Assembly: GCF_034377145.1 (NCBI RefSeq)
Contig: NZ_CP139707.1
Coordinates: 3,331,501-3,395,500 of the forward strand
Length of the DNA stretch: 64,000 nucleotides
Reading direction: 5' to 3'
Source of the DNA: Sulfitobacter sp. OXR-159
GTDB lineage: Bacteria > Pseudomonadota > Alphaproteobacteria > Rhodobacterales > Rhodobacteraceae
In this document: positions 8,840-17,200 of the stretch, piece after piece
How the letters are laid out: each line of letters starts with the position of its first letter
Numbering within the stretch: the first letter of the stretch is position 1
Notes under the pieces: model-generated
What the model was told of the DNA's origin: nothing
Database searches by the model: none
The model's input: only the letters and a program-made list of their open reading frames with translations
Made by a program: the position numbers and the translations under genes

Positions 8840-9337
8840 TCAGCCGTTCTGTTTGCGTGCCTTGCGCAACAGCATGTCACGCTTGGTTTTGCTGAGGTTG
8901 TCGAAATACATTTTGCCCGCCAGATGGTCGATCTGGTGTTGGACACTGACCGCCTCCAGCCCGACGAAATCGCGTTCGACCTCTGCCCCCGTCTCATCAA
9001 GGAACCGCACCTTCACGCCGCGGGGGCGGCGGATCACGGCGCTGAAACCGGGCAGGTTCGGGCTGGCTTCCTCATAAGGGTGCAGCACGGCAGAGGCGTC
9101 TATAATCACCGGGTTTGCCAGCCGGATGCGCTTGTTGCGCGCCTCGGAGGCATCGACGACGGCGACTTGCAACATCACCCCGATCTGCGGCGCGGCAAGG
9201 CCGACGCCCGGCATCGCGTCCATCGTCTCGATCATGTCGTCCCAAAGGGTGCGGATTTCATCCGTCACCGCCTCAATCGGCGCGGCGGGGCTGCGCAGGC
9301 GTTTGTCGGGCCATGCAACGTAGCGGCGTAGGGTCAT
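8840..9337 (-). CDS. Peptide deformylase-like protein lacking key catalytic residues
   Basis: A 165-residue member of the deformylase family. Motif I is intact (GVGLAAPQ, residues 44-51), but motif II EGCLS is replaced by EASPN, so the metal-binding Cys is lost (S92). In motif III HExxDH becomes HQIDH, so the catalytic Glu is Gln135; both His remain. This is unlikely to be a normal iron/zinc deformylase and may be a scaffold, a ribosome-binding paralogue or have another activity. Its ATG overlaps the stop of the upstream paralogue by 4 nt and fmt follows after 37 nt. The frame is intact and in the operon, so it is not obviously a pseudogene. Confidence 0.9.
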   Translation of the reverse strand: MTLRRYVAWPDKRLRSPAAPIEAVTDEIRTLWDDMIETMDAMPGVGLAAPQIGVMLQVAVVDASEARNKRIRLANPVIIDASAVLHPYEEASPNLPGFSAVIRRPRGVKVRFLDETGAEVERDFVGLEAVSVQHQIDHLAGKMYFDNLSKTKRDMLLRKARKQNG

Positions 9338-9831
9338 TGGGCTTCAAACTCCGCAATCTTGGCAGCGCGGGTTTCCGCATCCAGATGATCGAATGTCACC
9401 ACGCCATCAAGGTGGTCCATCTCATGCTGCGCGATCAGCGCGGCGGCGCCTTCAAAACTCTGCACATAGCGGCCTCCGTTCAGCCCGGTCCAAACCATCT
9501 GCACCTGCGATGGGCGCGAGATGTCGGTGCTGATGCCCGGAATGCTTAGGCAGCCTTCGGTATTGGTCACGCGCTCTTCGCCGATCTCTTGAAACATCGG
9601 ATTGATGCAAACCAGCGGGTCGGATTTGTCTTCCTTCCAGCCCGCATCAATCACGAAGATCCGCAGCATTGCGCCGACCTGCGGCCCGGCAAGGCCCCGC
9701 CCCGGCGCGGCATACATCGTCTCCAACATATCCGCGGCCAGCGTTTCGATCTCTGGCGTGATCTCTTCGATCGGCGCGCAGGTCTCGGCCAGACGTGGGT
9801 CGGGCCAGCGAAGAACCTTTAGCACGCTCAT
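9334..9831 (-). CDS. def: Peptide deformylase, second copy
   Basis: A 165-residue deformylase with a slightly changed motif I (GRGLAGPQ, 44-51, where GLAAPQ is usual), and intact motif II EGCLS (C94) and motif III QHEMDH (H136, E137, H140). Metal ligands and catalytic Glu are therefore present and it should be able to deformylate N-terminal fMet, although the Ala-to-Gly change beside the active site may alter substrate range. It overlaps both neighbouring deformylase genes by ATGA. Confidence 0.93.
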   Translation of the reverse strand: MSVLKVLRWPDPRLAETCAPIEEITPEIETLAADMLETMYAAPGRGLAGPQVGAMLRIFVIDAGWKEDKSDPLVCINPMFQEIGEERVTNTEGCLSIPGISTDISRPSQVQMVWTGLNGGRYVQSFEGAAALIAQHEMDHLDGVVTFDHLDAETRAAKIAEFEAQ

Positions 9832-10355
9832 CCGCGTGCCAACTCGCGCTTCAGTTTCACCATCTTGCGGGTGATCATTTGGCGCTTCAACGGCTTGAGG
9901 TAATCGATGAAAAGCTTCCCATCGAGGTGGTCAATCTCATGCTGCACACAGGTCGCCCAGAGGCCGTCAAACGCCTCCTGCTGCTCTTTGCCGTCACGGT
10001 CGAGCCAGCGGACCTCAACCTCAGCCGGGCGGGTCACATCGGCGTATTGCTCAGGAATGCTGAGGCAGCCTTCTTCATAGGTGCTGAGGTCATCCGAAGA
10101 GGTCACAATCTCAGGGTTGAACATCAACAGCGGGCGCGGCGCTTCGCCCTCTTCCTTGACGCAATCGAGCACGATCACCCGGCTAAGCACGCCGATCTGC
10201 GGCGCGGCAAGGCCGATGCCCGGCGCGTCATACATGGTGGTCAACATATCATCGCCCAGCACGCGCAGCTCGTCGCTGAGGTCGGCGACAGGGGCTGCGG
10301 CTTTCTTGAGCCGTGGATCGGGGTGCAAAAGGATCGGGCGTTTCATCCCGCTCAT
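9828..10355 (-). CDS. def: Peptide deformylase, canonical copy
   Basis: A 175-residue deformylase with all three motifs in consensus form: GIGLAAPQ (46-53), EGCLS (C97) and QHEIDH (H139, E140, H143). It removes the formyl group from nascent proteins at the ribosome exit and is probably the essential housekeeping copy. It is the first gene of the run def-def-(def-like)-fmt. The ATG at 10355 is used; a Met three residues later is also possible, and neither has a strong ribosome site. Confidence 0.96.
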   Translation of the reverse strand: MSGMKRPILLHPDPRLKKAAAPVADLSDELRVLGDDMLTTMYDAPGIGLAAPQIGVLSRVIVLDCVKEEGEAPRPLLMFNPEIVTSSDDLSTYEEGCLSIPEQYADVTRPAEVEVRWLDRDGKEQQEAFDGLWATCVQHEIDHLDGKLFIDYLKPLKRQMITRKMVKLKRELARG

Positions 10356-10442
10356 TTAGGCCATGCCCGGGCATCGCGCAACCGGGGGCTTGCAGCGCCT
10401 GTGGCAGCCGTTAGCTTGGCCGCAATATCAGGAGAGACCAGC

Positions 10443-11612
10443 ATGAGCTTTGACGACATCATCGACCGGCGCGGCACCCATTGTTCGAAATGGGACAAGA
10501 TGGAAGCGATCTATGGCGTGCCTGCAGACACGGGCATCGCCATGTGGGTGGCCGACATGGATTTCCGCCCCCCGCAGGTGGTGCAGGACGCGCTTCAGGC
10601 CCAGATCGACCACGGGGTGCACGGGTATTTCGGCGACGACAGCGAATACCTTGCCGCGATCCAATGGTGGATGGAAAACCGTCACGGCTGGAAGGTCGAC
10701 GCCGATGCGATCTTTACCAACCACGGTCTGGTGAACGGCACCGCGATGTGCGTCGATGCCTTCACCCAGCCCGGTGATGGCGTGGTGCTGTTCACCCCGG
10801 TCTATCACGCCTTCGCCCGCGTGATTAACGCCGCCGAGCGGCGCGTGGTGGAATGCCCGCTGACCAATGCCTCGGGCCGCTATGAGATGAATTTCGACGC
10901 CTATGACGCCCTGATGACCGGGGATGAGAAAATGGTGATCCTCTGCTCGCCGCATAACCCCGGCGGGCGTGTCTGGAGCCGCGAAGAACTGCAAGGCGTG
11001 GCCGATTTCGCCAAGCGGCACGATCTGGTGCTAGTTTCGGATGAAATCCACCACGATCTGGTGATGCCGGGGCACAAGCACATCCCCATGGCGCATATCG
11101 GCGGAATCGAAGACCGTCTGGTGATGATGACCGCCACGACCAAGACTTTCAACATCGCCGGCGGCCATACCGGGAACGTCATCATTCACGACCCCAAGCT
11201 GCGCCAACGCTTCGCCCAGCGCATGGCGGCTTTGGGCGTCTCGGCGAACTCCTTCGGGCTGATCATGGCAACGGCGGCCTATTCCCCCGAGGGTGCAGCG
11301 TGGGTGGATGAACTGACCGCCTATCTGGACAGAAACCGGCAGATCTTCGATGACGCGGTGAACGCGATTCCGGGGCTAGGTTCGATGCCGCTGGAATCGA
11401 CCTATCTGGCTTGGGTGGACTTTTCGGGCACCGGGATGGACCCGGCGGAGTTTCAGAAACGTGTCGAGAAAAGTGCCGCCATCGCTGCCAACCACGGCGC
11501 GACATTTGGCACCGGCGGCGAAAGCTTCATGCGTTTCAACCTCGCCACGCCACGTGCACGGGTTGAAGAAGCTTGCAACCGGCTCGCCAAAGCCTTCAGC
11601 GATCTGCAGTAA
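10443..11612 (+). CDS. PatB/MalY-family PLP-dependent C-S lyase (cystathionine beta-lyase type)
   Basis: A 389-residue fold-type I aminotransferase-like enzyme of the MalY/PatB group, which cleaves C-S bonds in cystathionine or other cysteine conjugates. Visible marks are MWVADMDFRPP near the N-terminus, CSPHNPGGRVW, VSDEIHHDL and the PLP lysine in TATTKTFNIAG. The frame is open far upstream, but ATG 10443 has AGGAGAG 6 nt before it and begins the conserved sequence. It is divergent from the deformylase operon. The true substrate cannot be read from sequence. Confidence 0.9.
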   Translation: MSFDDIIDRRGTHCSKWDKMEAIYGVPADTGIAMWVADMDFRPPQVVQDALQAQIDHGVHGYFGDDSEYLAAIQWWMENRHGWKVDADAIFTNHGLVNGTAMCVDAFTQPGDGVVLFTPVYHAFARVINAAERRVVECPLTNASGRYEMNFDAYDALMTGDEKMVILCSPHNPGGRVWSREELQGVADFAKRHDLVLVSDEIHHDLVMPGHKHIPMAHIGGIEDRLVMMTATTKTFNIAGGHTGNVIIHDPKLRQRFAQRMAALGVSANSFGLIMATAAYSPEGAAWVDELTAYLDRNRQIFDDAVNAIPGLGSMPLESTYLAWVDFSGTGMDPAEFQKRVEKSAAIAANHGATFGTGGESFMRFNLATPRARVEEACNRLAKAFSDLQ

Positions 11613-11654
11613 TTGAAAGACGGCGCGGCGGGACTGACCCGCCGTTCCGCTGCT

Positions 11655-12011
11655 TCAGGCGCGGCCGTCTTCGATCAGCCCCAGTGGCGCATCGGCGGGA
11701 CGCTCGAAATCAAGCGGCGGACGGTCTGCCACGGCGGTCGCGCGTTTGAACTCATAACGCATTTCGCCCGCTTCTTCCTCGCTCGCCACGATGAGACATT
11801 GGAACAGATGCAGGCTGCCATCATAAAGATCGACCAGCCCGCGCAGCTTGGGCGCATCTGCCGCATCGACGGAAAAACCGGTCTTCCAAATACGCAGCAC
11901 CCGGTAGACATCACCGCCCACCTCAAGCCGCAGGCGAGACCCTTTGCGCAGGCTTTCCATGCGCGCGGCATCTAGCCCCGCTTGTATTTCCTTGGTCAGA
12001 AATTCTTCCAT
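11655..12011 (-). CDS. Conserved hypothetical protein, possibly PilZ-like
   Basis: A 118-residue soluble protein without a signal peptide. I do not recognise a named family with certainty. The middle (KGSRLRLEVGGDVYRVLRIW, then KTGFSVDAADAPKLRGLVDL) is reminiscent of the beta-rich PilZ fold, but the RxxxR and D/NxSxxG di-GMP motifs are not clearly present. The ATG at 12011 has a GGGGGGAAG ribosome site. It is convergent with the C-S lyase and divergent from the glutathione-linked reductase. Confidence 0.7.
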   Translation of the reverse strand: MEEFLTKEIQAGLDAARMESLRKGSRLRLEVGGDVYRVLRIWKTGFSVDAADAPKLRGLVDLYDGSLHLFQCLIVASEEEAGEMRYEFKRATAVADRPPLDFERPADAPLGLIEDGRA

Positions 12012-12184
12012 GATCTTCCCCCCGCTGATGCCTTCTAAGCTGGGCTAAAACGTAGGAAATTCAAGTTAAGAATTGATGACGTTTCGGCAGCCTGCGCCAG
12101 CGCAGGGCGGCTGCGCGCCCATGAAGATGTGCAGTCCGCGCGTGTGGCCCTAGATATACCCTCAAACGCGCAAAGGAGAACAAG

Positions 12185-13159
12185 ATGGGCCTATTGGTTG
12201 ACGGAAAATGGCAAGACAAATGGTATGATACCAAATCCTCAGGCGGCAAGTTTGAGCGCGCCGCAGCGAAGTTTCGCAACTGGGTAACCGCCGATGGCAG
12301 CGCCGGCCCCAGCGGCGACGGCGGGTTCAAAGCAGAATCGGGCCGCTATCACCTCTATGTCAGCTATGCCTGCCCTTGGGCACATCGCGCGCTGATCTTC
12401 CGCCAGTTGAAGGGGCTGGAGAATCACATCGGCGTGTCGGTCGTACACCCCGATATGCTGGGCGAAGGCTGGACCTTTGATGATGACTTCCCCGGTGCCA
12501 CCGGCGACACCCTCTTTGGCCTGCCCTATGCCCGCGACATCTATACCCGTGCCGATCCCAATTTCTCGGGCCGCGTCACCGTGCCGATCCTCTGGGACAA
12601 AGAGCGCGAGACCATCGTCAGCAATGAGAGCGCCGAGATCATCCGCATGTTCAACAGCGCCTTTAATGAGATCACCGGCAACCGCGACGATTACCACCCC
12701 GCCGCGCTGCACGACCGCATCGAAGAGGTGAACGCACGCGTTTATGACACGCTCAATAATGGCGTCTACAAAGCCGGTTTCGCCACCACGCAGGAGGCCT
12801 ATGACGCCGCCGTGCATCCGCTCTTCGACACATTGGATTGGATCGAATACATCCTGTCGGAAAACCGCTACCTTGCAGGCGACAGGATGACCGAGGCCGA
12901 CTGGCGGCTCTTCACCACGCTGGTGCGCTTCGACAAGGTCTATCACCTGCACTTCAAGTGTAACCGCAACCGGATCATCGATTACCCGAACCTCTGGGCC
13001 TATACGCGCGAACTCTATCAGGTGCCCGGCGTGGCCGAGACGGTGAACTTCGACCACATCGTGCGGCACTACCACTACAGCCACGACACGATTAACCCGC
13101 ATCGGATCATCCCGATCAACCCGGTGCTGGATTTCGACGCGCCGCACGGGCGCGGCTGA
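12185..13159 (+). CDS. Glutathionyl-hydroquinone reductase (Xi-class glutathione transferase)
   Basis: A 324-residue Xi-class GST of the YqjG/PcpF/ECM4 type, which reduces glutathionyl-hydroquinones and releases GSH. The catalytic Cys is in YACPWAHRAL (C63), followed by the typical long insertion and VTVPILWDKE, SNESAEIIRMFN, and the C-terminal helical domain with YPNLWAYTRELYQVPGV. Length and motif positions agree with the family. AAAGGAG lies 7 nt before the ATG. Such enzymes protect against oxidised quinone adducts. Confidence 0.94.
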   Translation: MGLLVDGKWQDKWYDTKSSGGKFERAAAKFRNWVTADGSAGPSGDGGFKAESGRYHLYVSYACPWAHRALIFRQLKGLENHIGVSVVHPDMLGEGWTFDDDFPGATGDTLFGLPYARDIYTRADPNFSGRVTVPILWDKERETIVSNESAEIIRMFNSAFNEITGNRDDYHPAALHDRIEEVNARVYDTLNNGVYKAGFATTQEAYDAAVHPLFDTLDWIEYILSENRYLAGDRMTEADWRLFTTLVRFDKVYHLHFKCNRNRIIDYPNLWAYTRELYQVPGVAETVNFDHIVRHYHYSHDTINPHRIIPINPVLDFDAPHGRG

Positions 13160-13249
13160 TCCCTCCTCCCCCTCCCTGCCTTGCGGAAGGCGCTTGATCG
13201 CGCAGCGCTTTTGCGCTTTCACCGCAGCAAGAACGGCAGGGGGACGAGG

Positions 13250-14197
13250 ATGCAACAGCCAGATCAGCGCGACCACGGCGGCGGTGTCGATGCGGCAGCG
13301 GCGCGTTTCGGCGGGCGGCGGGCGGAGTGGATCGACCTGTCGACCGGGATCAATCCGCAGCCCTATCCGATCCCCGCCCTGCCTGCTGAGGCGTGGAACG
13401 CGCTTCCCGATGCGGCAGCGCAAACCGCGCTTGTGGATGCCGCCCGCGCCTTCTGGAAGGTGCCACCGGATGCTGCGCTGCTGGCCGTGCCGGGCGCATC
13501 CTCGGCCATTGCGCGCATCCCGGCGCTCGCCCCGAAAGGCCGCGTGCGCATCCCCGGCCCGACCTACAATGAACATGCCGCAAGCTTTGCCGAGAACGGC
13601 TGGCAGGTGGTCGAAGAGGGCAACACCGATGCTGCAGTCCATGTGCACCCCAACAACCCCAACGGGCGGCTTTGGCAAGTGGCAGAGGTCACCGCCCCCC
13701 TCAGCATCATCGACGAAAGCTTTTGCGACATCACCCCTGATGCCACCCTCATGGCGCAGGCCACAACATCCGGCACATTGATCCTCAAAAGTTTCGGCAA
13801 GTTCTGGGGTCTGGCCGGGCTGCGGCTGGGCTTTGTCATTGGTGACCCGGCCTTGGTGGCACGGCTTGGCCAGATGCTCGGCCCTTGGCCGGTAAGCGGC
13901 CCGGCTTTGCATATCGGCGCGGCGGCTTTGCGGGATGGCGCTTGGGCCGAAGCGATGCGGGCCCGGCTGGCGACTGACGCCACCCGTCTCGACACAATGA
14001 TGACCGAAGCGGGCGCGCAGATCGTCGGCGGCACCCCGCTTTTCCGGCTTTATGAGGTCGATGACGCGCAAGCTTGGCAGGAACGCCTCGCCCAGCATCA
14101 CATCTGGACCCGCGTCTTCCCCTATAACCCACGCTGGCTGCGCCTCGGCCTGCCCCCCGCTGACGGCTGGTCGCGGTTGGAGCGGGCGCTGGCATGA
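13250..14197 (+). CDS. cobC: Threonine-phosphate decarboxylase-like aminotransferase (CobC, = Salmonella CobD)
   Basis: A 315-residue fold-type I PLP enzyme. It contains [12 protein letters not shown] near the N-terminus, [11 protein letters not shown], and the PLP lysine in [17 protein letters not shown]. In alphaproteobacterial cobalamin loci this protein (CobC naming) supplies (R)-1-amino-2-propanol phosphate, the aminopropanol arm of the corrin. The open frame starts earlier (13181), but ATG 13250 has GACGAGG directly upstream and starts at the conserved region. Its stop overlaps the start of cbiB (ATGA), the partner that attaches the arm. No cobalamin riboswitch is visible upstream. Confidence 0.9.
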   Translation: MQQPDQRDHGGGVDAAAARFGGRRAEWIDLSTGINPQPYPIPALPAEAWNALPDAAAQTALVDAARAFWKVPPDAALLAVPGASSAIARIPALAPKGRVRIPGPTYNEHAASFAENGWQVVEEGNTDAAVHVHPNNPNGRLWQVAEVTAPLSIIDESFCDITPDATLMAQATTSGTLILKSFGKFWGLAGLRLGFVIGDPALVARLGQMLGPWPVSGPALHIGAAALRDGAWAEAMRARLATDATRLDTMMTEAGAQIVGGTPLFRLYEVDDAQAWQERLAQHHIWTRVFPYNPRWLRLGLPPADGWSRLERALA

Positions 14198-15102
14198 GCA
14201 CGGCGGCGGTTCTTGCGCTGGCCATGCTGCTCGATGCGGCCCTTGGAGAACCGGAATGGCTCTGGCGGCGCTTGCCGCATCCGGCGGTGCTGATGGGGCG
14301 ATTGATCGGCTGGGGGGATCGGCGGTTGAACCACGGCCAAGCGCGACGCGCGAAGGGCGCGGCACTGCTGCTGGCGCTGATGATCGGGATGGCGTGCCTT
14401 GGCTGGGTGCTGAGCCTTCTTGGCCCGCTCGCCGAGATCATCATCGCCGCGATCCTACTTGCGCAACGCTCCCTCGTCGAACACCTCCGCGCTGTGGCTG
14501 ATGGGCTGCGCCAATCGCTGCCCGCTGGCCGCCGCGCGGTGGCGATGATCGTCAGCCGCGACACTGGCGAGATGCCCCCAGACGCCGTGGCACGCTCGGC
14601 CATCGAAAGCGGCGCGGAAAACCTCAGCGATGGCATCATCGCGCCTGCCTTTTGGTTTCTGCTGGGCGGGCTGCCGGGGCTGCTGGTCTATAAAATCGTC
14701 AACACCGCCGACAGTATGATCGGCTATCGCACCCCGCGCTACGCCGATTTTGGCTGGGCCGCGGCGCGGATGGATGACCTGCTGAACCTCGCCCCGGCAC
14801 GGCTGACCGCGCTGCTCATTGCGCTCCCCGGCGGGGTGCTGCACCACTGGCGCGACATCAAGTCCGACGCGGCGCTGCACCGCTCGCCCAACGCCGGTTG
14901 GCCGGAAGCCGCCATGGCGCGGGCCATAGGTGTGGCCCTCGCCGGTCCGCGCAGCTATGATGGGCAGGTGCAGCAGTTTCCTTGGGTGCACGGCGCGGGG
15001 GCGCGCGTCATCGGACCTCAGGAGATCGATGCGGCCATCACCCGCCTCTGGCAGGCATGGTTGGTGATGTGGGCAATCGCCCTAGTTCTGGCCTGTCTGT
15101 GA
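14194..15102 (+). CDS. cbiB: Adenosylcobinamide-phosphate synthase (CbiB/CobD)
   Basis: A 302-residue membrane protein of the CbiB family, joining aminopropanol phosphate to adenosylcobyric acid. Marks are [20 protein letters not shown] with [12 protein letters not shown] at the N-terminus, the invariant [10 protein letters not shown] and [20 protein letters not shown], and [10 protein letters not shown]. About four membrane helices are seen. It overlaps cobC by 4 nt. The symbol cobD is also used for this enzyme in alphaproteobacteria. Confidence 0.94.
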   Translation: MSTAAVLALAMLLDAALGEPEWLWRRLPHPAVLMGRLIGWGDRRLNHGQARRAKGAALLLALMIGMACLGWVLSLLGPLAEIIIAAILLAQRSLVEHLRAVADGLRQSLPAGRRAVAMIVSRDTGEMPPDAVARSAIESGAENLSDGIIAPAFWFLLGGLPGLLVYKIVNTADSMIGYRTPRYADFGWAAARMDDLLNLAPARLTALLIALPGGVLHHWRDIKSDAALHRSPNAGWPEAAMARAIGVALAGPRSYDGQVQQFPWVHGAGARVIGPQEIDAAITRLWQAWLVMWAIALVLACL

Positions 15103-15116
15103 CTATGAGGATACCT

Positions 15117-16295
15117 ATGCGCCCCACTTTTCTAGCCGCCACCCTTGCGGCCCTCACCCTTCCCGCCACCGCCTTTGCGCAAACGGTCTGTGGCGGTGAT
15201 TTCTCCAGCTTTATCGCGGATGCCAAGGCCGAGGCCGTGGCAAATGGTGCCGATCCCGCCACTGCCGATCGGTTTTTTGCAGGTCTGCGCCAAGACCCCG
15301 CCGTGCTGCGCGCCGATCAGGCGCAGGGCGTATTCCAAAAGCCCTTCATCGAATTCTCACGGCACCTGATCTCCAACGACCGGATCAACCGAGGCCGTGC
15401 CAATGGCGAAAAATACGACGCGATCTTTGACCGGGTTGAATCCGAATATGGCGTCAGCCGTGGCGTGCTGCTGGCCTTCTGGGCGTTTGAGACGGATTAC
15501 AGCGCGATCCAAGGCGACTTTAACACTGCCAACGCGCTGGCCACGCTGGCGCATGACTGCCGCCGCCCCGAGTTGTTCCGCCCACAGCTTTTCGCGGCAT
15601 TGGAGCTTTTCGAGCGCGGTGAATTCGACCCCGCCACCACCACCGGCGCTTGGGCCGGAGAAATCGGCATGGTGCAAATGCTGCCCCGCGACATCATCGA
15701 AAACGGCGTGGACGGCGACGGCGATGGCGAAGTCTCGCTGAAAACCTCCGCCCCAGATGCGCTGCTGTCGGGTGCGAAAATGCTGCAAAGCCTTGGCTGG
15801 CGCGCGGGGGAACCTTGGTTGGCCGAAGTCACCCTGCCGCAGGATTTTGACTGGTCTCAAACCGGGCTGGAGACCACCAAACCCGTCAGCGAATGGCAGG
15901 CCATGGGCGTATCCCCGCGAAACGGTGCGCTGGCCGAAGGGCTGACCGCCTCGGTCCTGCTGCCACAAGGGCGCGGCGGGCCAGCCTTCATCGCCTACCC
16001 GAATTTTAGGGTCTATTTCGAATGGAACCAGAGCTTTACCTACGTCATGACTGCCGCCTATTTCGCCACGCGGCTGGAAGGCGCACAGGTTTTCGACGCA
16101 GGCAATCCGCAACCGGGGCTTAGCGGCGACGCGATGAAGACACTTCAGCGCAAATTGCAGTCCATGGGCTATGACGTGGGCGATGTGGATGGCATCCTCG
16201 GCTCTGGCACCCGCGCCGCCGTGCGCGCCGAACAGAAACGACTAGGCATGCCCGTCGATGGCTGGCCCACGCCTGATCTGCTGAACCAACTGTAA
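15117..16295 (+). CDS. Lytic murein transglycosylase (MltB family) with peptidoglycan-binding domain
   Basis: A 392-residue exported enzyme. A signal peptide (TFLAATLAALTLPATAFAQ) is followed by an MltB-type catalytic domain: the Glu in LLAFWAFETDYSAIQG and WAGEIGMVQMLP. The C-terminal 60 residues form a PG_binding_1 domain (LQRKLQSMGYDVGDVDGILG, then GTRAAVRAEQKRLG). It cleaves glycan strands to 1,6-anhydromuramyl products in the periplasm. ATG 15117 is chosen over 15105 because GAGGA lies 5 nt upstream of it. It begins 14 nt after cbiB. Confidence 0.93.
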   Translation: MRPTFLAATLAALTLPATAFAQTVCGGDFSSFIADAKAEAVANGADPATADRFFAGLRQDPAVLRADQAQGVFQKPFIEFSRHLISNDRINRGRANGEKYDAIFDRVESEYGVSRGVLLAFWAFETDYSAIQGDFNTANALATLAHDCRRPELFRPQLFAALELFERGEFDPATTTGAWAGEIGMVQMLPRDIIENGVDGDGDGEVSLKTSAPDALLSGAKMLQSLGWRAGEPWLAEVTLPQDFDWSQTGLETTKPVSEWQAMGVSPRNGALAEGLTASVLLPQGRGGPAFIAYPNFRVYFEWNQSFTYVMTAAYFATRLEGAQVFDAGNPQPGLSGDAMKTLQRKLQSMGYDVGDVDGILGSGTRAAVRAEQKRLGMPVDGWPTPDLLNQL

Positions 16296-16308
16296 GGAGA
16301 AGACCCCG

Positions 16309-16725
16309 ATGGCCCTCAAGAAAACCGCCGCCCAAATGGTCTCTGAGGCCCGTGCCCGGATCGAAGAGATCGACAGCATTGAGGCCATCGCCATGCTGGA
16401 CGACGAAAACGTGCAATTCGTCGACCTGCGCGATCCCCGCGAACGCGAGCGCACCGGGTTCATCCCCGGTGCGTTCCACTGCCCACGCGGCATGTTGGAG
16501 TTTTGGGTCGACCCCGACAGCCCCTACTTCAAAGAGGTCTTTGCCCAAGACAAGAAATTCGTCTTTCACTGCGCCTCGGGCTGGCGCTCGGCCATCTCGG
16601 TCGCGACACTGCAAGACATGGGCTTTGACGCGGCGCACCTAAAGGACGGTTTTGGCGGTTGGGAAAAAGCAGGCGGCCCAAAAGAGGGCGGCCCAGAAGC
16701 AGGCGGTAAGGCTGAGAAACCCTGA
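16309..16725 (+). CDS. Rhodanese-like domain protein
   Basis: A 138-residue single-domain rhodanese. VQFVDLRDPRERERTGFIPG is the CH2A-like region, and the active-site loop HCASGWRSA carries the catalytic Cys. GGWEKAGGP closes the domain and is followed by a short Gly/Lys/Glu-rich tail. Such proteins move sulfane sulfur to acceptors; the acceptor is unknown. AAGGAGA precedes the ATG, 13 nt after the transglycosylase gene. Confidence 0.9.
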   Translation: MALKKTAAQMVSEARARIEEIDSIEAIAMLDDENVQFVDLRDPRERERTGFIPGAFHCPRGMLEFWVDPDSPYFKEVFAQDKKFVFHCASGWRSAISVATLQDMGFDAAHLKDGFGGWEKAGGPKEGGPEAGGKAEKP

Positions 16726-16796
16726 CGCGCGGGCTTTGATCTGGCCTCCCCCACGCAAAGCTGCCACAAGTTTTGCAACGTCAAAGGAGAGACAGA

Positions 16797-17147
16797 ATGA
16801 CCGAGATCAAACGCCACCACACCAACACCCGCATGAGCCAAATCGTCGAGCATGGCGAAGTGATCTACCTTGCCGGTCAGGTCGGCACGGCAGGTGCGGA
16901 TGTGGCCCAGCAAACCCAAGATTGCCTTGATAAGGTCGACGCCCTGCTGGCCGAGGTCGGCAGCGACAAGACCCGAATCCTGCAATCGACCATCTGGCTG
17001 GCCGACATGGCCGATTTCGCGGCGATGAACGCCGTTTGGGATGCTTGGGTGCCCGAAGGAAACGCCCCCGCCCGCGCCTGTGGCGAATCCAAACTCGCCA
17101 CGCCGGAATATCTGGTCGAAGTGCTGGTGATCGCGGCCAAAGCCTGA
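16797..17147 (+). CDS. RidA (YjgF/YER057c/UK114) family protein
   Basis: A 116-residue RidA-like protein with IVEHGEVIYLAGQVG, TQDCLDKVDALLAEVGSDKT, STIWLADMADFAAMNAVWD and the C-terminal PARACGESKLATPEYLVEV. The Arg of PARAC is the residue that holds the carboxylate of imine/enamine substrates in active RidA proteins. It probably hydrolyses reactive enamines released by PLP enzymes. AAAGGAG stands before ATG 16797; an upstream in-frame Met at 16773 is not favoured. Confidence 0.9.
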   Translation: MTEIKRHHTNTRMSQIVEHGEVIYLAGQVGTAGADVAQQTQDCLDKVDALLAEVGSDKTRILQSTIWLADMADFAAMNAVWDAWVPEGNAPARACGESKLATPEYLVEVLVIAAKA

Positions 17148-17154
17148 GCCATCG

Positions 17155-17188
17155 CCCCGCGCCCTGTCGTAGGGCGCGGGGTCTTTGC
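17155..17188 (+). terminator. Probable intrinsic terminator after ridA
   Basis: Perfect 11-bp stem, CCCCGCGCCCT (17155-17165) with AGGGCGCGGGG (17171-17181), 5-nt loop, then TCTTTGCC. The T-run is short, so termination may be partial before mnmH at 17201. Confidence 0.7.
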
Positions 17189-17200
17189 CGGAACCCCCAG

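Noticed and set aside
11626..11644. CGGCGGG/CCCGCCG stem between the C-S lyase and the PilZ-like gene
   Set aside because: Only 7 bp and followed by TTCC; too weak to call a terminator.
13160..13249. Cobalamin riboswitch ahead of cobC-cbiB
   Set aside because: The gap is only 90 nt and no B12-box sequence was seen.
12239..14365. 708-codon minus-strand open frame over the GST-like and cobC genes
   Set aside because: Composition is Arg/Pro/His-rich with no domain; the opposite strand carries two clear enzymes.
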